A DNA stretch of 50,381 nt from SAR202 cluster bacterium Casp-Chloro-G2 (GTDB lineage Bacteria > Chloroflexota > Dehalococcoidia > Lucifugimonadales > UBA3495): the NCBI GenBank assembly GCA_002816575.1, contig MUCI01000057.1, forward strand, positions 1 to 50,381. Reading direction: 5' to 3'. Under the pieces are notes generated by a model. It saw only the letters and a list, made by a program, of their open reading frames with translations, made no database searches and was not told the origin of the DNA. Shown here piece after piece: positions 26,778 through 35,556 of this stretch. Numbering within the stretch: position 1 is the first letter of the stretch; each line of letters starts with the position of its first letter. A program made the position numbers and the translations under genes.

Positions 26778-26834
26778 GATCTTGGCCCTGATCTTGGCCC
26801 TGATCTTGGCCCTGATCTTGGCCCTGATCTTGGC
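26778..26834 (+). repeat. 12-bp tandem repeat, 4.75 copies
   Basis: The unit GATCTTGGCCCT is repeated without a mismatch. The array stops five bases before the stop codon of the neighbouring leftward CoA-transferase, so it lies in that gene's 3' non-coding region. Confidence 0.95.
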
Positions 26835-26838
26835 AAGG

Positions 26839-28062
26839 TTAGATCACGTTTAGTTGCCTTAAGCGAACGTAATCCTCGCGCGTGTATTCCAGGCCGTCCA
26901 CGTAGATCTCCGCGTTGTGCTGACCCAGGGTTGGGGCCGGGCCGGTGTACTGGTACGGAGTGAGGCTCAGGTTGAACAATACCGCCGGCACCTTTACCTT
27001 GCCGATAACCGGATGGTCCACATCGCGGTAGAAGTTGCGGGACTCCAATTGGGGACACTCCAACAGTTCCGAGGGCGTCTGGACCAGTCCGAACAGCATC
27101 CGGGCCTCGGCTGCTTTGGTGAACAAGTCCCACTTGCCGCGTTCTTTGATGGACTCCAACACCACCTGGTCCAACTCCACGGTGTTCCTGATGCGTTGGG
27201 CTGGCTCGGCGAACTTGGGCTCCTTCAACCGGGGGTCGCCAAAGAAATCGGCGATGGTGTCCCAGGTCGCGCCGCCGCCGGTCTGGACGATGATCCAGCC
27301 GTCTTTGCAGGGCATGGGGTGGCCGAAGTTGCTGCCCGAAGGCCGCCGCCGCGGCAGCGTGCCGCCCATGAAGGGATACATGGTCTGGGTGGCCATGGCC
27401 GTCGAGGCCACGCACTCGGTTACGGAAACGTCGATGTGCTGGCCCTCCCCGGTGTTGCCCTGCATGAACAGGGCCATGGAGGTCGATGCCGCGCCGTTCA
27501 GTCCGCCCTCGTACTGCGCTTGGAAGCCGCCGTGTTTCAGCGGCTCCTCGCCCTGTATCCCGCTGATGCTCATTATCAGTCCCATGGCGTAACTGACCAC
27601 TTCCTCTCCCTGGTACTGGCTGTAGGGGCCGGTCTGGCCGAAGGGCGTGATGGAGGTCATGATCAGCGATGGGTTTTCGGCAACCAGGTCGTCGTAACCC
27701 ACGCCAAGGCCGGCCAGGTAGCCGGGGCGGTAGGATTCGATGACCACGTCCACGTGGGGGACCAGACGCTTCAGTATCTTCTGACCGGTGACGGTCTCCA
27801 GGTTCAACGTGGCGCCCTTCTTGTTCAGGTTCATCACCAGATAGAAGAGGCTTTTCTCCGGGTGCGGGTCGTCGCCGAAGAACGGCCCCATCCGGCGCAG
27901 GGCGGCCCCGGTGGGCGGCTCAATCTTGAGAACGTCGGCCCCGTAGTCGGCCAGCAAGCGGCCGCAGAACGACCCGGCGATGTCTTCGCTCAGGTCCAGC
28001 ACCTTCACTCCATCCAGTGGACCGTGAGTGAGGGGGGCCTGGTGCGATTGGGTGGAAGTCAC
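26839..28062 (-). CDS. Family III CoA-transferase lacking the usual catalytic aspartate
   Basis: This 407-residue protein aligns along its length with the CaiB/BaiF family: LDGVKVLDLSEDIAGSFCGR, MNLNKKGATLNL, SITPFGQTGPYSQYQG and LGQHNAEIY. At the position of the catalytic aspartate it has QAQYEGGLNGAAS, with Tyr184-Glu185 in place of Asp. It starts with GTG; GAGGAG lies about 13 bases upstream. The lost Asp suggests a changed mechanism or a non-catalytic role. Confidence 0.88.
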   Translation of the reverse strand: MTSTQSHQAPLTHGPLDGVKVLDLSEDIAGSFCGRLLADYGADVLKIEPPTGAALRRMGPFFGDDPHPEKSLFYLVMNLNKKGATLNLETVTGQKILKRLVPHVDVVIESYRPGYLAGLGVGYDDLVAENPSLIMTSITPFGQTGPYSQYQGEEVVSYAMGLIMSISGIQGEEPLKHGGFQAQYEGGLNGAASTSMALFMQGNTGEGQHIDVSVTECVASTAMATQTMYPFMGGTLPRRRPSGSNFGHPMPCKDGWIIVQTGGGATWDTIADFFGDPRLKEPKFAEPAQRIRNTVELDQVVLESIKERGKWDLFTKAAEARMLFGLVQTPSELLECPQLESRNFYRDVDHPVIGKVKVPAVLFNLSLTPYQYTGPAPTLGQHNAEIYVDGLEYTREDYVRLRQLNVI

Positions 28063-28189
28063 GTTACGGTCGGTCTCCTCTTGTACTTTCAGAGGGCTTC
28101 ACACGGAGGGCTGCACGAACCGGTGGAATTGTAGCCGACGCCGTTGACCAAGGCAATCGGCTCCAGCTTTACGCGGAGCCACCGGGACC

Positions 28190-29116
28190 CTAACCGAAGG
28201 CCTGCTTCAACTTGGCGTTGAACTCGTCCATGGTGAAACTGTACTGCTGCGTTCCCAGCTTTCGAACGGCGTAGTGGCCGGCCACGTTGCCCATCTGCAC
28301 GGCCCGTTCGATGCCGACTCCCTCGACCAGCCCCTTGATCAGGCCGCCTCTGAAGGCATCTCCGGCGCCGGTCGGGTCCACCGCGTCATCGGCCGGCACC
28401 ACCGGAACCGACACCGTGCCGCTGGTGGTCACGATGTCGCAGCCGTCGCCGCCCTTGGTCACCACGATGGTGTCGACCGTCTCCGCCACCTGCACCCGGG
28501 ACATGCCGGTGGCGTTGGAGATCAACTCCATCTCATAGTCGTTGCAGACCAACATCCGGGATTGGCTGATGCACCTGGCAAGGGCATCGGGCTGCCAGGC
28601 GGGCAGAGACTGGCCGGGATCGAAGATGGAGAAGATGCCCCGCTTCTGGTGCTCGGCGGTGTACTCGGCCATATCACTCAAGTTACCTGGGGCCACGATG
28701 GCCAGGCAGTCGTTGGGGTCAACCGTGCTGAAGTCGAAACCGGACTGGTGTTTCATAGCGCCCGGATTGAACCCGGTGATCTGGTTGCTCTGAGTGTCGG
28801 AGGTGATGTACGCCCCGGCGGTGAGTTCCTCCTCCACGATCCGTATGTCCGCCGTGGGAACTTTGATCTGCTCCAACCACTCGAAATATCGGTGGTAGTC
28901 CTGGCCAATGGTGGCCAAGATCCGCGGTTTCTCGCCCAGCAGCGACAATGAATAGGCGATGTTTCCCGCCGTGCCGCCGAAATTCTCGGTGAGGCTGTTG
29001 ACGGTGAAACTCACGTTGATCATATGGAGTTGGTCCGGCAAGATGTGGTCGGAGAACTTGCCGTCAAAGTCCATGATGCGGTCATAAGCCATTGAACCGG
29101 ATACCAGGATGTCCAT
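28190..29116 (-). CDS. PfkB-family sugar/nucleoside kinase
   Basis: The 308-residue protein has the ribokinase fold: ENFGGTAGNIAYSLSLLG (residues 44-61) near the substrate site and DPTGAGDAFRGG (247-258) with the catalytic Asp253. VVTKGGDGC precedes it. The overall sequence is closest in character to adenosine kinase-like members, but the phosphorylated substrate (ribose, adenosine, fructose or other) is not certain. It is read in the same direction as the CoA-transferase and the DUF192 lipoprotein. Confidence 0.91.
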   Translation of the reverse strand: MDILVSGSMAYDRIMDFDGKFSDHILPDQLHMINVSFTVNSLTENFGGTAGNIAYSLSLLGEKPRILATIGQDYHRYFEWLEQIKVPTADIRIVEEELTAGAYITSDTQSNQITGFNPGAMKHQSGFDFSTVDPNDCLAIVAPGNLSDMAEYTAEHQKRGIFSIFDPGQSLPAWQPDALARCISQSRMLVCNDYEMELISNATGMSRVQVAETVDTIVVTKGGDGCDIVTTSGTVSVPVVPADDAVDPTGAGDAFRGGLIKGLVEGVGIERAVQMGNVAGHYAVRKLGTQQYSFTMDEFNAKLKQAFG

Positions 29117-29171
29117 TGTGGGGGTCCCTCTCTGCGTGGTTTAGCTAGTGATCTGATCGGGTTTTATCCGG

Positions 29172-29843
29172 TCAGCAGTCGAATCGGCCGGCGATGGCGT
29201 TTAGAAATTCCACTTCATCGCCCACGCCCAATCCCAGGTCCGCCGCCTCGCCGCCGTTGATCTCGAGAACGTATTTGGCCGGAGATTCCGGCGCATAACG
29301 GGGCAGGTCTTCCAGTGACGTCTCGGGGTCCGGGAAGGGAACATTCTCTGACACGTCCACCACCCGGCAGTCCTCGCTGATCCAGACCATGTCCAGGGGA
29401 ATCTCCATCTCCCTCATCCAGAAACGGAGCCGTTCCGCCTTCTCGAATATGAACAACATGCCCGTGCCCGCGTCCAAGGACGCCCGGCCCGAAAGCCCCC
29501 GTATCCGGTCGTCGGCCTTCACCGCCGTCTCAACCGGGAAATCCAGGCTACCCACCCGGACCATTCCGCCCAGAACCAAGCCGTTTGCGGGAGTGGAGGC
29601 AGGCGTGGCGGCGTCATCCGGTGTCTGCGAGTTGGTGGGCGAGGGCGCCGCTGTCGGTGCGGCTTCTTCGGTGGAGTCCGGAGTGGGCTGCGGTGTCGAC
29701 GTTGCGCTGCCCCCGCAGGCCACGGAAAAAGCTACCAGACCGGCTATTACTCCAAGGGTCAGATGCCGGATGATTCTCTCCGGGATGGGGCGCGCATTTG
29801 ATAACCGGTGGACGCTCAATTCTTCCCCGAATCTCTGGACCAA
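29172..29843 (-). CDS. DUF192 lipoprotein
   Basis: A hydrophobic segment ending in SVACGG predicts a lipobox cysteine and membrane anchoring. A Thr/Pro/Ala-rich linker follows, then a DUF192 domain (about residues 95-215) recognised from RIRGLSGRASLDAGTGMLF and FWMREMEIPLDMVWIS. The frame opens upstream of the signal peptide; a TTG about nine codons in would make a more normal start. DUF192 has no assigned biochemical role. Confidence 0.85.
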   Translation of the reverse strand: MVQRFGEELSVHRLSNARPIPERIIRHLTLGVIAGLVAFSVACGGSATSTPQPTPDSTEEAAPTAAPSPTNSQTPDDAATPASTPANGLVLGGMVRVGSLDFPVETAVKADDRIRGLSGRASLDAGTGMLFIFEKAERLRFWMREMEIPLDMVWISEDCRVVDVSENVPFPDPETSLEDLPRYAPESPAKYVLEINGGEAADLGLGVGDEVEFLNAIAGRFDC

Positions 29844-30085
29844 ACCGGCGGACCATCAGCCGCCCGCCGTGTTCGATATCACGGACGCAATGTTATCCCA
29901 GAGCTACCGATTTCACAAGCAAAACAGCCTCCTCAAAGGCTCCTTCAAAAGGCTCCTTGGCAGGCCGGAACATGGCTCCCAAAAGGGATCTCCGGATACT
30001 TTGGACCGCGCCTCCGCCAGGTTTGTTGACGAATCTGGGAGCCTGCGGTAGGCTGAGGTCGTCAAATCAACGGAGGAAATCAGCT

Positions 30086-30646
30086 ATGACTCAAGAGGCT
30101 CAAGAAACTCAGTCGGTCCTCACGCCAGAGGTCAAAGCCATGATCGGCGTCGAGGGCGAACTGGTTGAGTCCTGGGGGACCGTGGACGTGGAATATCTGC
30201 GTCGTTTTACACAGGCTGTGATGGACCCCGACCCCAGATATTGGGATGTGGATTTCGCCAAGACCACTCACTACGGCGAAGTGATCGTGCCGCCCATCAT
30301 GGTCAGCTATATGACCGGACGCATCCGGCCCGACCAGGATGATGCCATCACCAAGGCTTTTCAAGAAAACCCCATGTCCGACGGCATCGGCAACGTGGAG
30401 CGGCCCGGCGCCCTTCCCGAGATTCCCACCCACCTGGTACGGACGCTGAACGCGGGTAACGAGATTGAGATCTTCCAGTACCCCAGCATCGGCGACGTCA
30501 TCTTCTTCCAGAACCGCTACCACGACATCCGCGAACGGGTGGGCCGAGACGGCAAGGCTTTCTTGATCATCACCCGCGAAGTTACCTACACCAACCAGAA
30601 CAAAGCTGTGCTTTGTATCACCCGCCAGTCTTCGATACGGCGCTAA
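30086..30646 (+). CDS. MaoC-like (FAS1-type dehydratase) hot-dog protein
   Basis: The 186-residue protein resembles the N-terminal hot-dog half of two-domain enoyl-CoA or mesaconyl-CoA hydratases. DPDPRYWDVDFA followed by VVPPIMVSYM matches the dehydratase N-domain pattern. The frame is open about 290 bases upstream, but GGAGG ten bases before the ATG at 30086 fixes the start. It is paired with a second MaoC-like gene 100 bases downstream; together they probably make one hydratase. Confidence 0.85.
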   Translation: MTQEAQETQSVLTPEVKAMIGVEGELVESWGTVDVEYLRRFTQAVMDPDPRYWDVDFAKTTHYGEVIVPPIMVSYMTGRIRPDQDDAITKAFQENPMSDGIGNVERPGALPEIPTHLVRTLNAGNEIEIFQYPSIGDVIFFQNRYHDIRERVGRDGKAFLIITREVTYTNQNKAVLCITRQSSIRR

Positions 30647-30746
30647 ACGACGGCGCTATACCCCAAAGACGTGAGACCCGAGCACGTTTGCCCGGGACCT
30701 GGCACACCGAGAGCCCGGCGGCAACCACTCTAATAAGGATTTGACC

Positions 30747-31307
30747 ATGACCGTCCCTCTAGAAGACCTGTTAAAGATGAAACCGGAAGAGATTGTCACC
30801 CACAACGAGCGGCCCACCGCCGACCAGTTGCGGAACAAGACTCAGACCTACTATGAAGATGTGGCAGTGGGCATGGAACTTCCCAAATACATCTACTCGC
30901 CCACTCCAACCCACCTGTTCCGCTGGAGCGCGGCCATCGAGAACTTCCACCGGATCCATTACGATTTGGATTTCGGCGTGAACCACGACAAGAACCCCAG
31001 CATCCTGGTGCACGGTTCCTGGAAGCAGAGCGTGGTGCCACAGTACCTCAAGGACTTCACGCTGCCCAAAGGCTGGCCCTGGAAGGCGGCCTTCGAACAC
31101 CGCGCCATGCTGGTTCCCGGCGACACCCTCATCGTGTGGGCCACCGTGACCAACAAGTACGAGAAAGAAGGCATGGGCTTCATCGAGATGGACCTGGGAA
31201 TGAAGACCCAGGACGGCGTAGAGAGCATGCCCGGCAGCGCCACCGTGGTGCTTCCATTAAAGGGCGGAAAGGACATCCCGTATCCCTTCGTGCCGCCAAA
31301 GGACTAG
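30747..31307 (+). CDS. MaoC-like dehydratase, catalytic half
   Basis: The 186-residue protein carries the hydratase-2-like active-site region, FHRIHYDLDF, with the His and Asp in the usual places, followed by LVHGSWKQ. AAGGA lies 7 bases before the ATG at 30747; an upstream TTG in frame is less likely. Enoyl-CoA hydration is inferred from the family and from its partner gene. Confidence 0.86.
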   Translation: MTVPLEDLLKMKPEEIVTHNERPTADQLRNKTQTYYEDVAVGMELPKYIYSPTPTHLFRWSAAIENFHRIHYDLDFGVNHDKNPSILVHGSWKQSVVPQYLKDFTLPKGWPWKAAFEHRAMLVPGDTLIVWATVTNKYEKEGMGFIEMDLGMKTQDGVESMPGSATVVLPLKGGKDIPYPFVPPKD

Positions 31308-31361
31308 CGCGCCCGGCTTTCAGCTTTCTTATCTGACATCCAGACGAGGTAAAGGACCGAC

Positions 31362-31631
31362 ATGGCCCGATTTCTAGCGATACACAACGTTTCCGGATTG
31401 ACCCAGGAAGAGTTCCGGGAAAAACTGAGCGCCGTTAGCAAATGGCGTCCCGACCGCCGCACCACCATCCTCAAGGTCTACGGCGACCTGAAACGCGGCA
31501 AGCTGGTCACCGAGTGCGAAGCGGTGGAGCAGGAGCACTTTGAGGACTGGATCAAGATGACCGGCTGGCCCGCCGAGAGTATCTTCAACGTCGATATGGT
31601 GATGCAGGTGGGCAATATCTGGGAGCTCTAG
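31362..31631 (+). CDS. Small protein, possibly dimeric alpha/beta barrel
   Basis: The 89-residue protein (MARFLAIHNVSGLTQEEFRE at the start, IFNVDMVMQVGNIWEL at the end) resembles short ferredoxin-like alpha/beta barrel proteins such as the DUF3303 group. That assignment is only from general appearance. It lies 54 bases after the second MaoC gene in the same direction and may belong to its operon. Confidence 0.65.
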   Translation: MARFLAIHNVSGLTQEEFREKLSAVSKWRPDRRTTILKVYGDLKRGKLVTECEAVEQEHFEDWIKMTGWPAESIFNVDMVMQVGNIWEL

Positions 31632-31741
31632 CCCCCGACACCGCAACCGGCCCGAAAGCGCGAAAGAATGAATAAGGTAGGCCGCCAGACCGTTCCCGGC
31701 CTACCGTGGTAACTTCGGGCAGAAACCTTCGAGCAAACGCC

Positions 31742-32305
31742 TCAGGCGCCGCCGAAGAAACGCCACCTGGTTACCGGCCAGCATCGGAACCACGCCCGCC
31801 CCTTGATCAACCGCTCCGGCACCGGCCCAAACGCCCGGCTGTCGCCGCTGGCGGCCCGGTTGTCCCCCAACAGGAAATACTCATCCGGGCCGGTGAACCA
31901 CTCCCTGAACCGGCCGGTCCCGGCGCCAGCATCACCGGCCAACCACTGCTCCTCCCCCTCCGTCATTCCGCCGCCACCTGTGGGTCCCGGCCCCCGGATG
32001 TATTCCTCAACCAGTATCTCGCCGTCCAAGAACACCCTGCCACCGGCCACTTTGATGTCCTCGCCCGGCAGGCCGATCACCCGCTTGATGTAGAGCCCGG
32101 TTGAGTCCTCTGACCCGTAGGTATTCTCGGGCCGCTCAAACACCACCACATCGCCCCGGCGCAGGCTTCCCTTCCGCGAGAACAGCGCCCTAACCACCAA
32201 GACCAGATCGCCGTGCGCCAGTGACGGCAGCATGCTATCCCCCGCTATCCGGTACCAGGCGGGCAGGAAGATGATCGCCAAGCTGCTTAGCAATGAAACC
32301 AGCAC
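31742..32305 (-). CDS. Second signal peptidase I
   Basis: This 187-residue S26 peptidase has GDSMLPSL with the catalytic Ser24, IKRVIGLPGE with Lys74, and LLGDNRAASGDSRAFGPV. The N-terminal hydrophobic segment is only about 17 residues. It starts with GTG. Compared with the gene at 19.4 kb it is shorter at the N-terminus and lacks the insertion after the serine box, so the two are not a recent duplicate pair. Confidence 0.92.
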   Translation of the reverse strand: MLVSLLSSLAIIFLPAWYRIAGDSMLPSLAHGDLVLVVRALFSRKGSLRRGDVVVFERPENTYGSEDSTGLYIKRVIGLPGEDIKVAGGRVFLDGEILVEEYIRGPGPTGGGGMTEGEEQWLAGDAGAGTGRFREWFTGPDEYFLLGDNRAASGDSRAFGPVPERLIKGRAWFRCWPVTRWRFFGGA

Positions 32306-32350
32306 TCACGCGGGTCCTTGGTGTTGACTCTTTCGCCTGAAGTATTCTAA

Positions 32351-32376
32351 TACCAATCTCGCGTACCAATCTCGCG
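32351..32376 (+). repeat. Perfect 13-bp tandem duplication
   Basis: TACCAATCTCGCG occurs twice in direct succession in the divergent gap between signal peptidase and the Gfo/Idh/MocA genes. It follows a weak promoter-like TTGACT-17-CTAATA. It may be an operator or replication slippage. Confidence 0.6.
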
Positions 32377-32500
32377 CCAGGCAACGCGCCGCCCGAAAGA
32401 GTCCCGGGTTGGCTGCCTATGGACTAATCCCCGGGCCTATCCTAGAATTACTCAGATTTATGTCTAGACGGTGGCCTAAAGGCTTCCTCGGAGTGTACTC

Positions 32501-33568
32501 ATGGAGAATGGAATCATCCGCGTTGGGCTGATCGGCGCCGGCGCCAACACCCGCCTGCGGCACATCCCCGGCCTTCGCGAACAAGAAGGCGTTGAGATTG
32601 TCGCCGTGGCCAACCGCAGCCGCGCGTCCGGCGAAGCCATCGCCAGCGAGTACGAGATTCCCACCGTGTACGATAACTGGCTGGAGCTGATGGAGGCCGA
32701 CGACATCGACGCCATCTGCATTGGCACCTGGCCCTACATGCACCGCACCCTGGTGCTGTCCGCCCTGGAGAATGACAAACACGTCCTAACGGAAGCCCGC
32801 ATGGCCATGGACGCCCAGGAAGCCCACGAGATGCTGGACGCCTCCCGGCAGTTCCCGCACCTGGTGACCCAGATCGTCCCCGCGCCCCAGACGCTGCAGG
32901 TCGACCGGACCGTGCAGGAGCTGATCGCCGACGGATTCCTGGGCGAGCCGCTTGCGTTGCGGTTACGGGTCTGCGACTACCACGGCCGGACCAACCGCGC
33001 CGACACGTTCATGAACACCGACGGCCCCCTGCACTGGCGTCAGGACCGGCAGCTCAGCGGCTACAACATCATGGGCATGGGCATCTGGTACGAGGCGCTG
33101 ATGCGCTACGTTGGCCCCGCGACCAAGGTGGTGGCCATGACCAAGGTCTTCACCAACAAGCGCAAGGACGAAAACGGGATCCTGCGCGGGGTGTCGGTCC
33201 CGGACCACGTCAACGTGCTGTGCGAGTTCGCGTCTGGCGTCCAGGGCGACCTTAGCTGGAGCACCGTCACGGGCCTGCAGACCGGCTCGGAGATGTGGCT
33301 ATTCGGCAGCGAGGGCACCATCAAGTTGGAAGGCCCGCCCTTCGACAAGGTGCTGGTCGGAAAGCCCGGCGATGAACAGTTGAAGGAGCACCCCATAGCC
33401 GACGACAAGCGCGGCAAATGGCGGGTGGAGCAGGACTTCATCGACGCCATCCGGGGCAATGCGGCCGTGACTCACACGCCGTTCGATGTGGGGGTGCAAT
33501 ACATGGAGTTCACTGAGGCCGTCACCCGCAGCGCCCAGACCGGGCAAGTGGTCCACCTGCCCCTATAG
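32501..33568 (+). CDS. Gfo/Idh/MocA-family protein with altered active site
   Basis: The 355-residue protein has the NAD(P)-binding start RVGLIGAGANTRLRHIPG and CIGTWPYMHRTL. The usual EKP, whose lysine is catalytic, is EAR (98-100). The canonical GGG..L.D.G.H..D segment is SGYNIMGMGIWYEAL (186-200), lacking the Asp and His. WR before this segment remains. It has a close paralogue directly downstream, with the same changes. Dehydrogenase activity is therefore doubtful. GGAG precedes the ATG. Confidence 0.88.
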   Translation: MENGIIRVGLIGAGANTRLRHIPGLREQEGVEIVAVANRSRASGEAIASEYEIPTVYDNWLELMEADDIDAICIGTWPYMHRTLVLSALENDKHVLTEARMAMDAQEAHEMLDASRQFPHLVTQIVPAPQTLQVDRTVQELIADGFLGEPLALRLRVCDYHGRTNRADTFMNTDGPLHWRQDRQLSGYNIMGMGIWYEALMRYVGPATKVVAMTKVFTNKRKDENGILRGVSVPDHVNVLCEFASGVQGDLSWSTVTGLQTGSEMWLFGSEGTIKLEGPPFDKVLVGKPGDEQLKEHPIADDKRGKWRVEQDFIDAIRGNAAVTHTPFDVGVQYMEFTEAVTRSAQTGQVVHLPL

Positions 33569-33695
33569 ACGGTTGCAAAACGGTCGCGACAACTCTTTTC
33601 CGGCACAACGGAGGGCACATTTGGCTTGGGACCTTTGCCCTCCGGCTTAACCCGAAACCCACATCAATGATTTCCAGACGAGATTGGAGGGCGCC

Positions 33696-34733
33696 ATGGC
33701 TTCAGAAGGAATCAGGCTCGGCCTCATCGGCGCGGGACGCAACACCCGGGACCGGCACATACCCGGCTTCCAGAAAGTGGACGGCCTGGAGATCGCCGCC
33801 GTGGCCAACCGCAGCCGCCAATCGGGACAGGTGGTGGCCGACCAGTTCAACATCCCCAACGTCTATGACAACTGGCAGGACTTGCTGGAAGACCCCAGCA
33901 TCGACGCCGTCTGCATCGGCACCTGGCCCTACATGCACCGCACCCTGACCCTGGCCGCCTTGGATGCCGGGAAGCACGTGCTCTGCGAGGCACGCATGGC
34001 CACCAGCGCCCAGGAAGCCCAGGAGATGCTAGACGCCTCCCGGTTACGGCCCGACCTGACAACCCAGATCGTGCCCTCGCCCCTCACCTTCAAGATCGAC
34101 CGCCTCTTGCAAGCCAAGATCGCCGAGGGCTTTGTCGGCGACGTCATCGGCGTATCGGTCCAGTCTTTGGGCAACAACTTCCAGGACCAGGGCGGCCCCA
34201 TGCACTGGCGCAACGACCGCGACCTCAGCGGCTACAACATCTTGAACATGGGCATCTGGTACGAGGCCATGATCCGCTGGGTGGGCCGGGCCACAAAAGT
34301 CACGTCCATGACCAAGATCAACGTCTCCCGCCGCAAGGACGAGGACGGATTGATGGTCGATGTCAGCATCCCCGACCACGTGAACATCATCGCCGAGTTG
34401 GCCAGCGGCGCCCACGCCAACATGCAATTCAGCGCCGTCACCGGCCTGTCATCGGGCAACGGCGTCTGGATCTACGGCAGCGAGGGCACCATCCACGTGG
34501 ACGGCGCCCAGAACGTCTACGGCGGTCGCCGTGGCGACGAGAAACTGGCCGAGATTCCCAATCCTGAGGAAGGCCGGGCCGTGTGGCGGGTGGAAGAGGA
34601 ATTCTGCAACGGTATCAGGGGCCTCGAAAAGATCACCCGCACCCCCTTCGAGGTAGGCCTCCACTACATGGAGTTCACCGAAGCCGTGACCCGCAGCGCC
34701 CAGTCCGGCCAGACGGTGGCGCTGCCCCTCTAG
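33696..34733 (+). CDS. Gfo/Idh/MocA paralogue, tandem copy
   Basis: The 345-residue product is a tandem duplicate of the gene before it: RLGLIGAGRNTRDRHIPG, CIGTWPYMHRTL and HWRNDRDLSGYNILNMG are shared patterns. It shows the same loss of the EKP lysine (EARMA) and the Asp/His of the second motif (NMGIWYEAM). GGAGGG lies shortly before the ATG at 33696; a TTG twelve bases upstream overlaps this ribosome site and is unlikely. A strong terminator follows. Confidence 0.88.
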   Translation: MASEGIRLGLIGAGRNTRDRHIPGFQKVDGLEIAAVANRSRQSGQVVADQFNIPNVYDNWQDLLEDPSIDAVCIGTWPYMHRTLTLAALDAGKHVLCEARMATSAQEAQEMLDASRLRPDLTTQIVPSPLTFKIDRLLQAKIAEGFVGDVIGVSVQSLGNNFQDQGGPMHWRNDRDLSGYNILNMGIWYEAMIRWVGRATKVTSMTKINVSRRKDEDGLMVDVSIPDHVNIIAELASGAHANMQFSAVTGLSSGNGVWIYGSEGTIHVDGAQNVYGGRRGDEKLAEIPNPEEGRAVWRVEEEFCNGIRGLEKITRTPFEVGLHYMEFTEAVTRSAQSGQTVALPL

Positions 34734-34766
34734 GTTTTACGCCAAGAAGTCGGACCCCGCATCAAG

Positions 34767-34807
34767 GAAATGAAAGCGGCCCATGATATTGAGGCCGCTT
34801 TCATTTC
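34767..34807. terminator. Bidirectional terminator
   Basis: A perfect 15-bp stem (34767-34781 with 34793-34807) and 11-base loop lie between the rightward Gfo/Idh/MocA gene and the leftward DUF1059 gene. The stem ends in A/T-rich pairs, giving a T-rich 3' arm on either strand. Confidence 0.85.
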
Positions 34808-34833
34808 TGCCTTCCGGTAGGTCCTAAAGCCGG

Positions 34834-35016
34834 TTATGCCGGTTCGTCGCGAATCAGCGACTTGATCTTCTCGACCATCTCCGGGGCGATCTCAGTCATG
34901 CCGTGAGCTTCCTTCCCGTGCTCGGCCCCCGCCGCCATCACGTCTTCCATCGTCTCGCCTCTGGCCACGAAGTCGCAATCGGCTCCCATGTCGCTGCAAT
35001 AAATGGCTTTGGCCAT
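34834..35016 (-). CDS. DUF1059 small protein
   Basis: The 60-residue protein matches the DUF1059 pattern: CSDMGADCDFVARGETMEDV followed by AAGAEHGKEAHGM. Two cysteines (Cys7, Cys14) are conserved in the family, whose function is unknown. AGGAGG lies 8 bases before the ATG. It is transcribed like the upstream ArsR/AHSA1 pair. Confidence 0.9.
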   Translation of the reverse strand: MAKAIYCSDMGADCDFVARGETMEDVMAAGAEHGKEAHGMTEIAPEMVEKIKSLIRDEPA

Positions 35017-35076
35017 GATATTTCCTCCTAAAATCTTGGTCTATCCGTATGGGTTGCGCGCTGTTCCGGTCAAGTC

Positions 35077-35556
35077 CTAGCTGCTGGACGCAAATAAGCG
35101 GTCCAGGTTATCCAGACAACCCGACCAGCCTCCCTGGTGCTCATCCCGCATCGGTTCGTCGGTGAACCGCTCGTGGGTCAGCACCACCTCGGTGGCGTCG
35201 CCCCGTTCGATGAACTCAACCGTAACCAGGGTCTCGGCGGGGACGAAGTCCGAATCGTCGCCGGGCATCTTCTCCAACGTCCAGGTGAAGACCAGCTTGG
35301 CCGGCGGGTCAACCTCCCGGTAGACGCCATAACACACGTAGGGCACGGATTGGCTCGGGTCTTGCATGCCCAGGCGGTACTTGCCGCCGGTCCGCAGGTC
35401 CACCTCGGCAACTGGCACGGTGAAGCTCTCTTGGACGCCCCACCACTTTTGGAGCATCTCCGGCTGGGTCCAGGCATCGAACACCCGCCGGCGGGACGCG
35501 TTGATGGTCCTGCTGACCTTTAGGCTTATATCCGTTTCCGGCGCTGGTCTGGTCAT
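35077..35556 (-). CDS. AHSA1/SRPBCC-domain protein
   Basis: The 159-residue protein has the START-like ligand-binding fold of the AHSA1 group: INASRRRVFDAWTQPEMLQK, WWG, then GGKYRL and EVDPPAKLVFTW. Its start overlaps the stop of the ArsR gene by four bases (ATGA), a common ArsR-AHSA1 pairing. It probably binds a small ligand sensed or handled with the regulator; the ligand is unknown. Confidence 0.9.
   Translation of the reverse strand: MTRPAPETDISLKVSRTINASRRRVFDAWTQPEMLQKWWGVQESFTVPVAEVDLRTGGKYRLGMQDPSQSVPYVCYGVYREVDPPAKLVFTWTLEKMPGDDSDFVPAETLVTVEFIERGDATEVVLTHERFTDEPMRDEHQGGWSGCLDNLDRLFASSS

Noticed and set aside
26778-26834. Possible CRISPR array
   Set aside because: The 12-bp units are contiguous, with no spacers, and there are no cas genes in the window.
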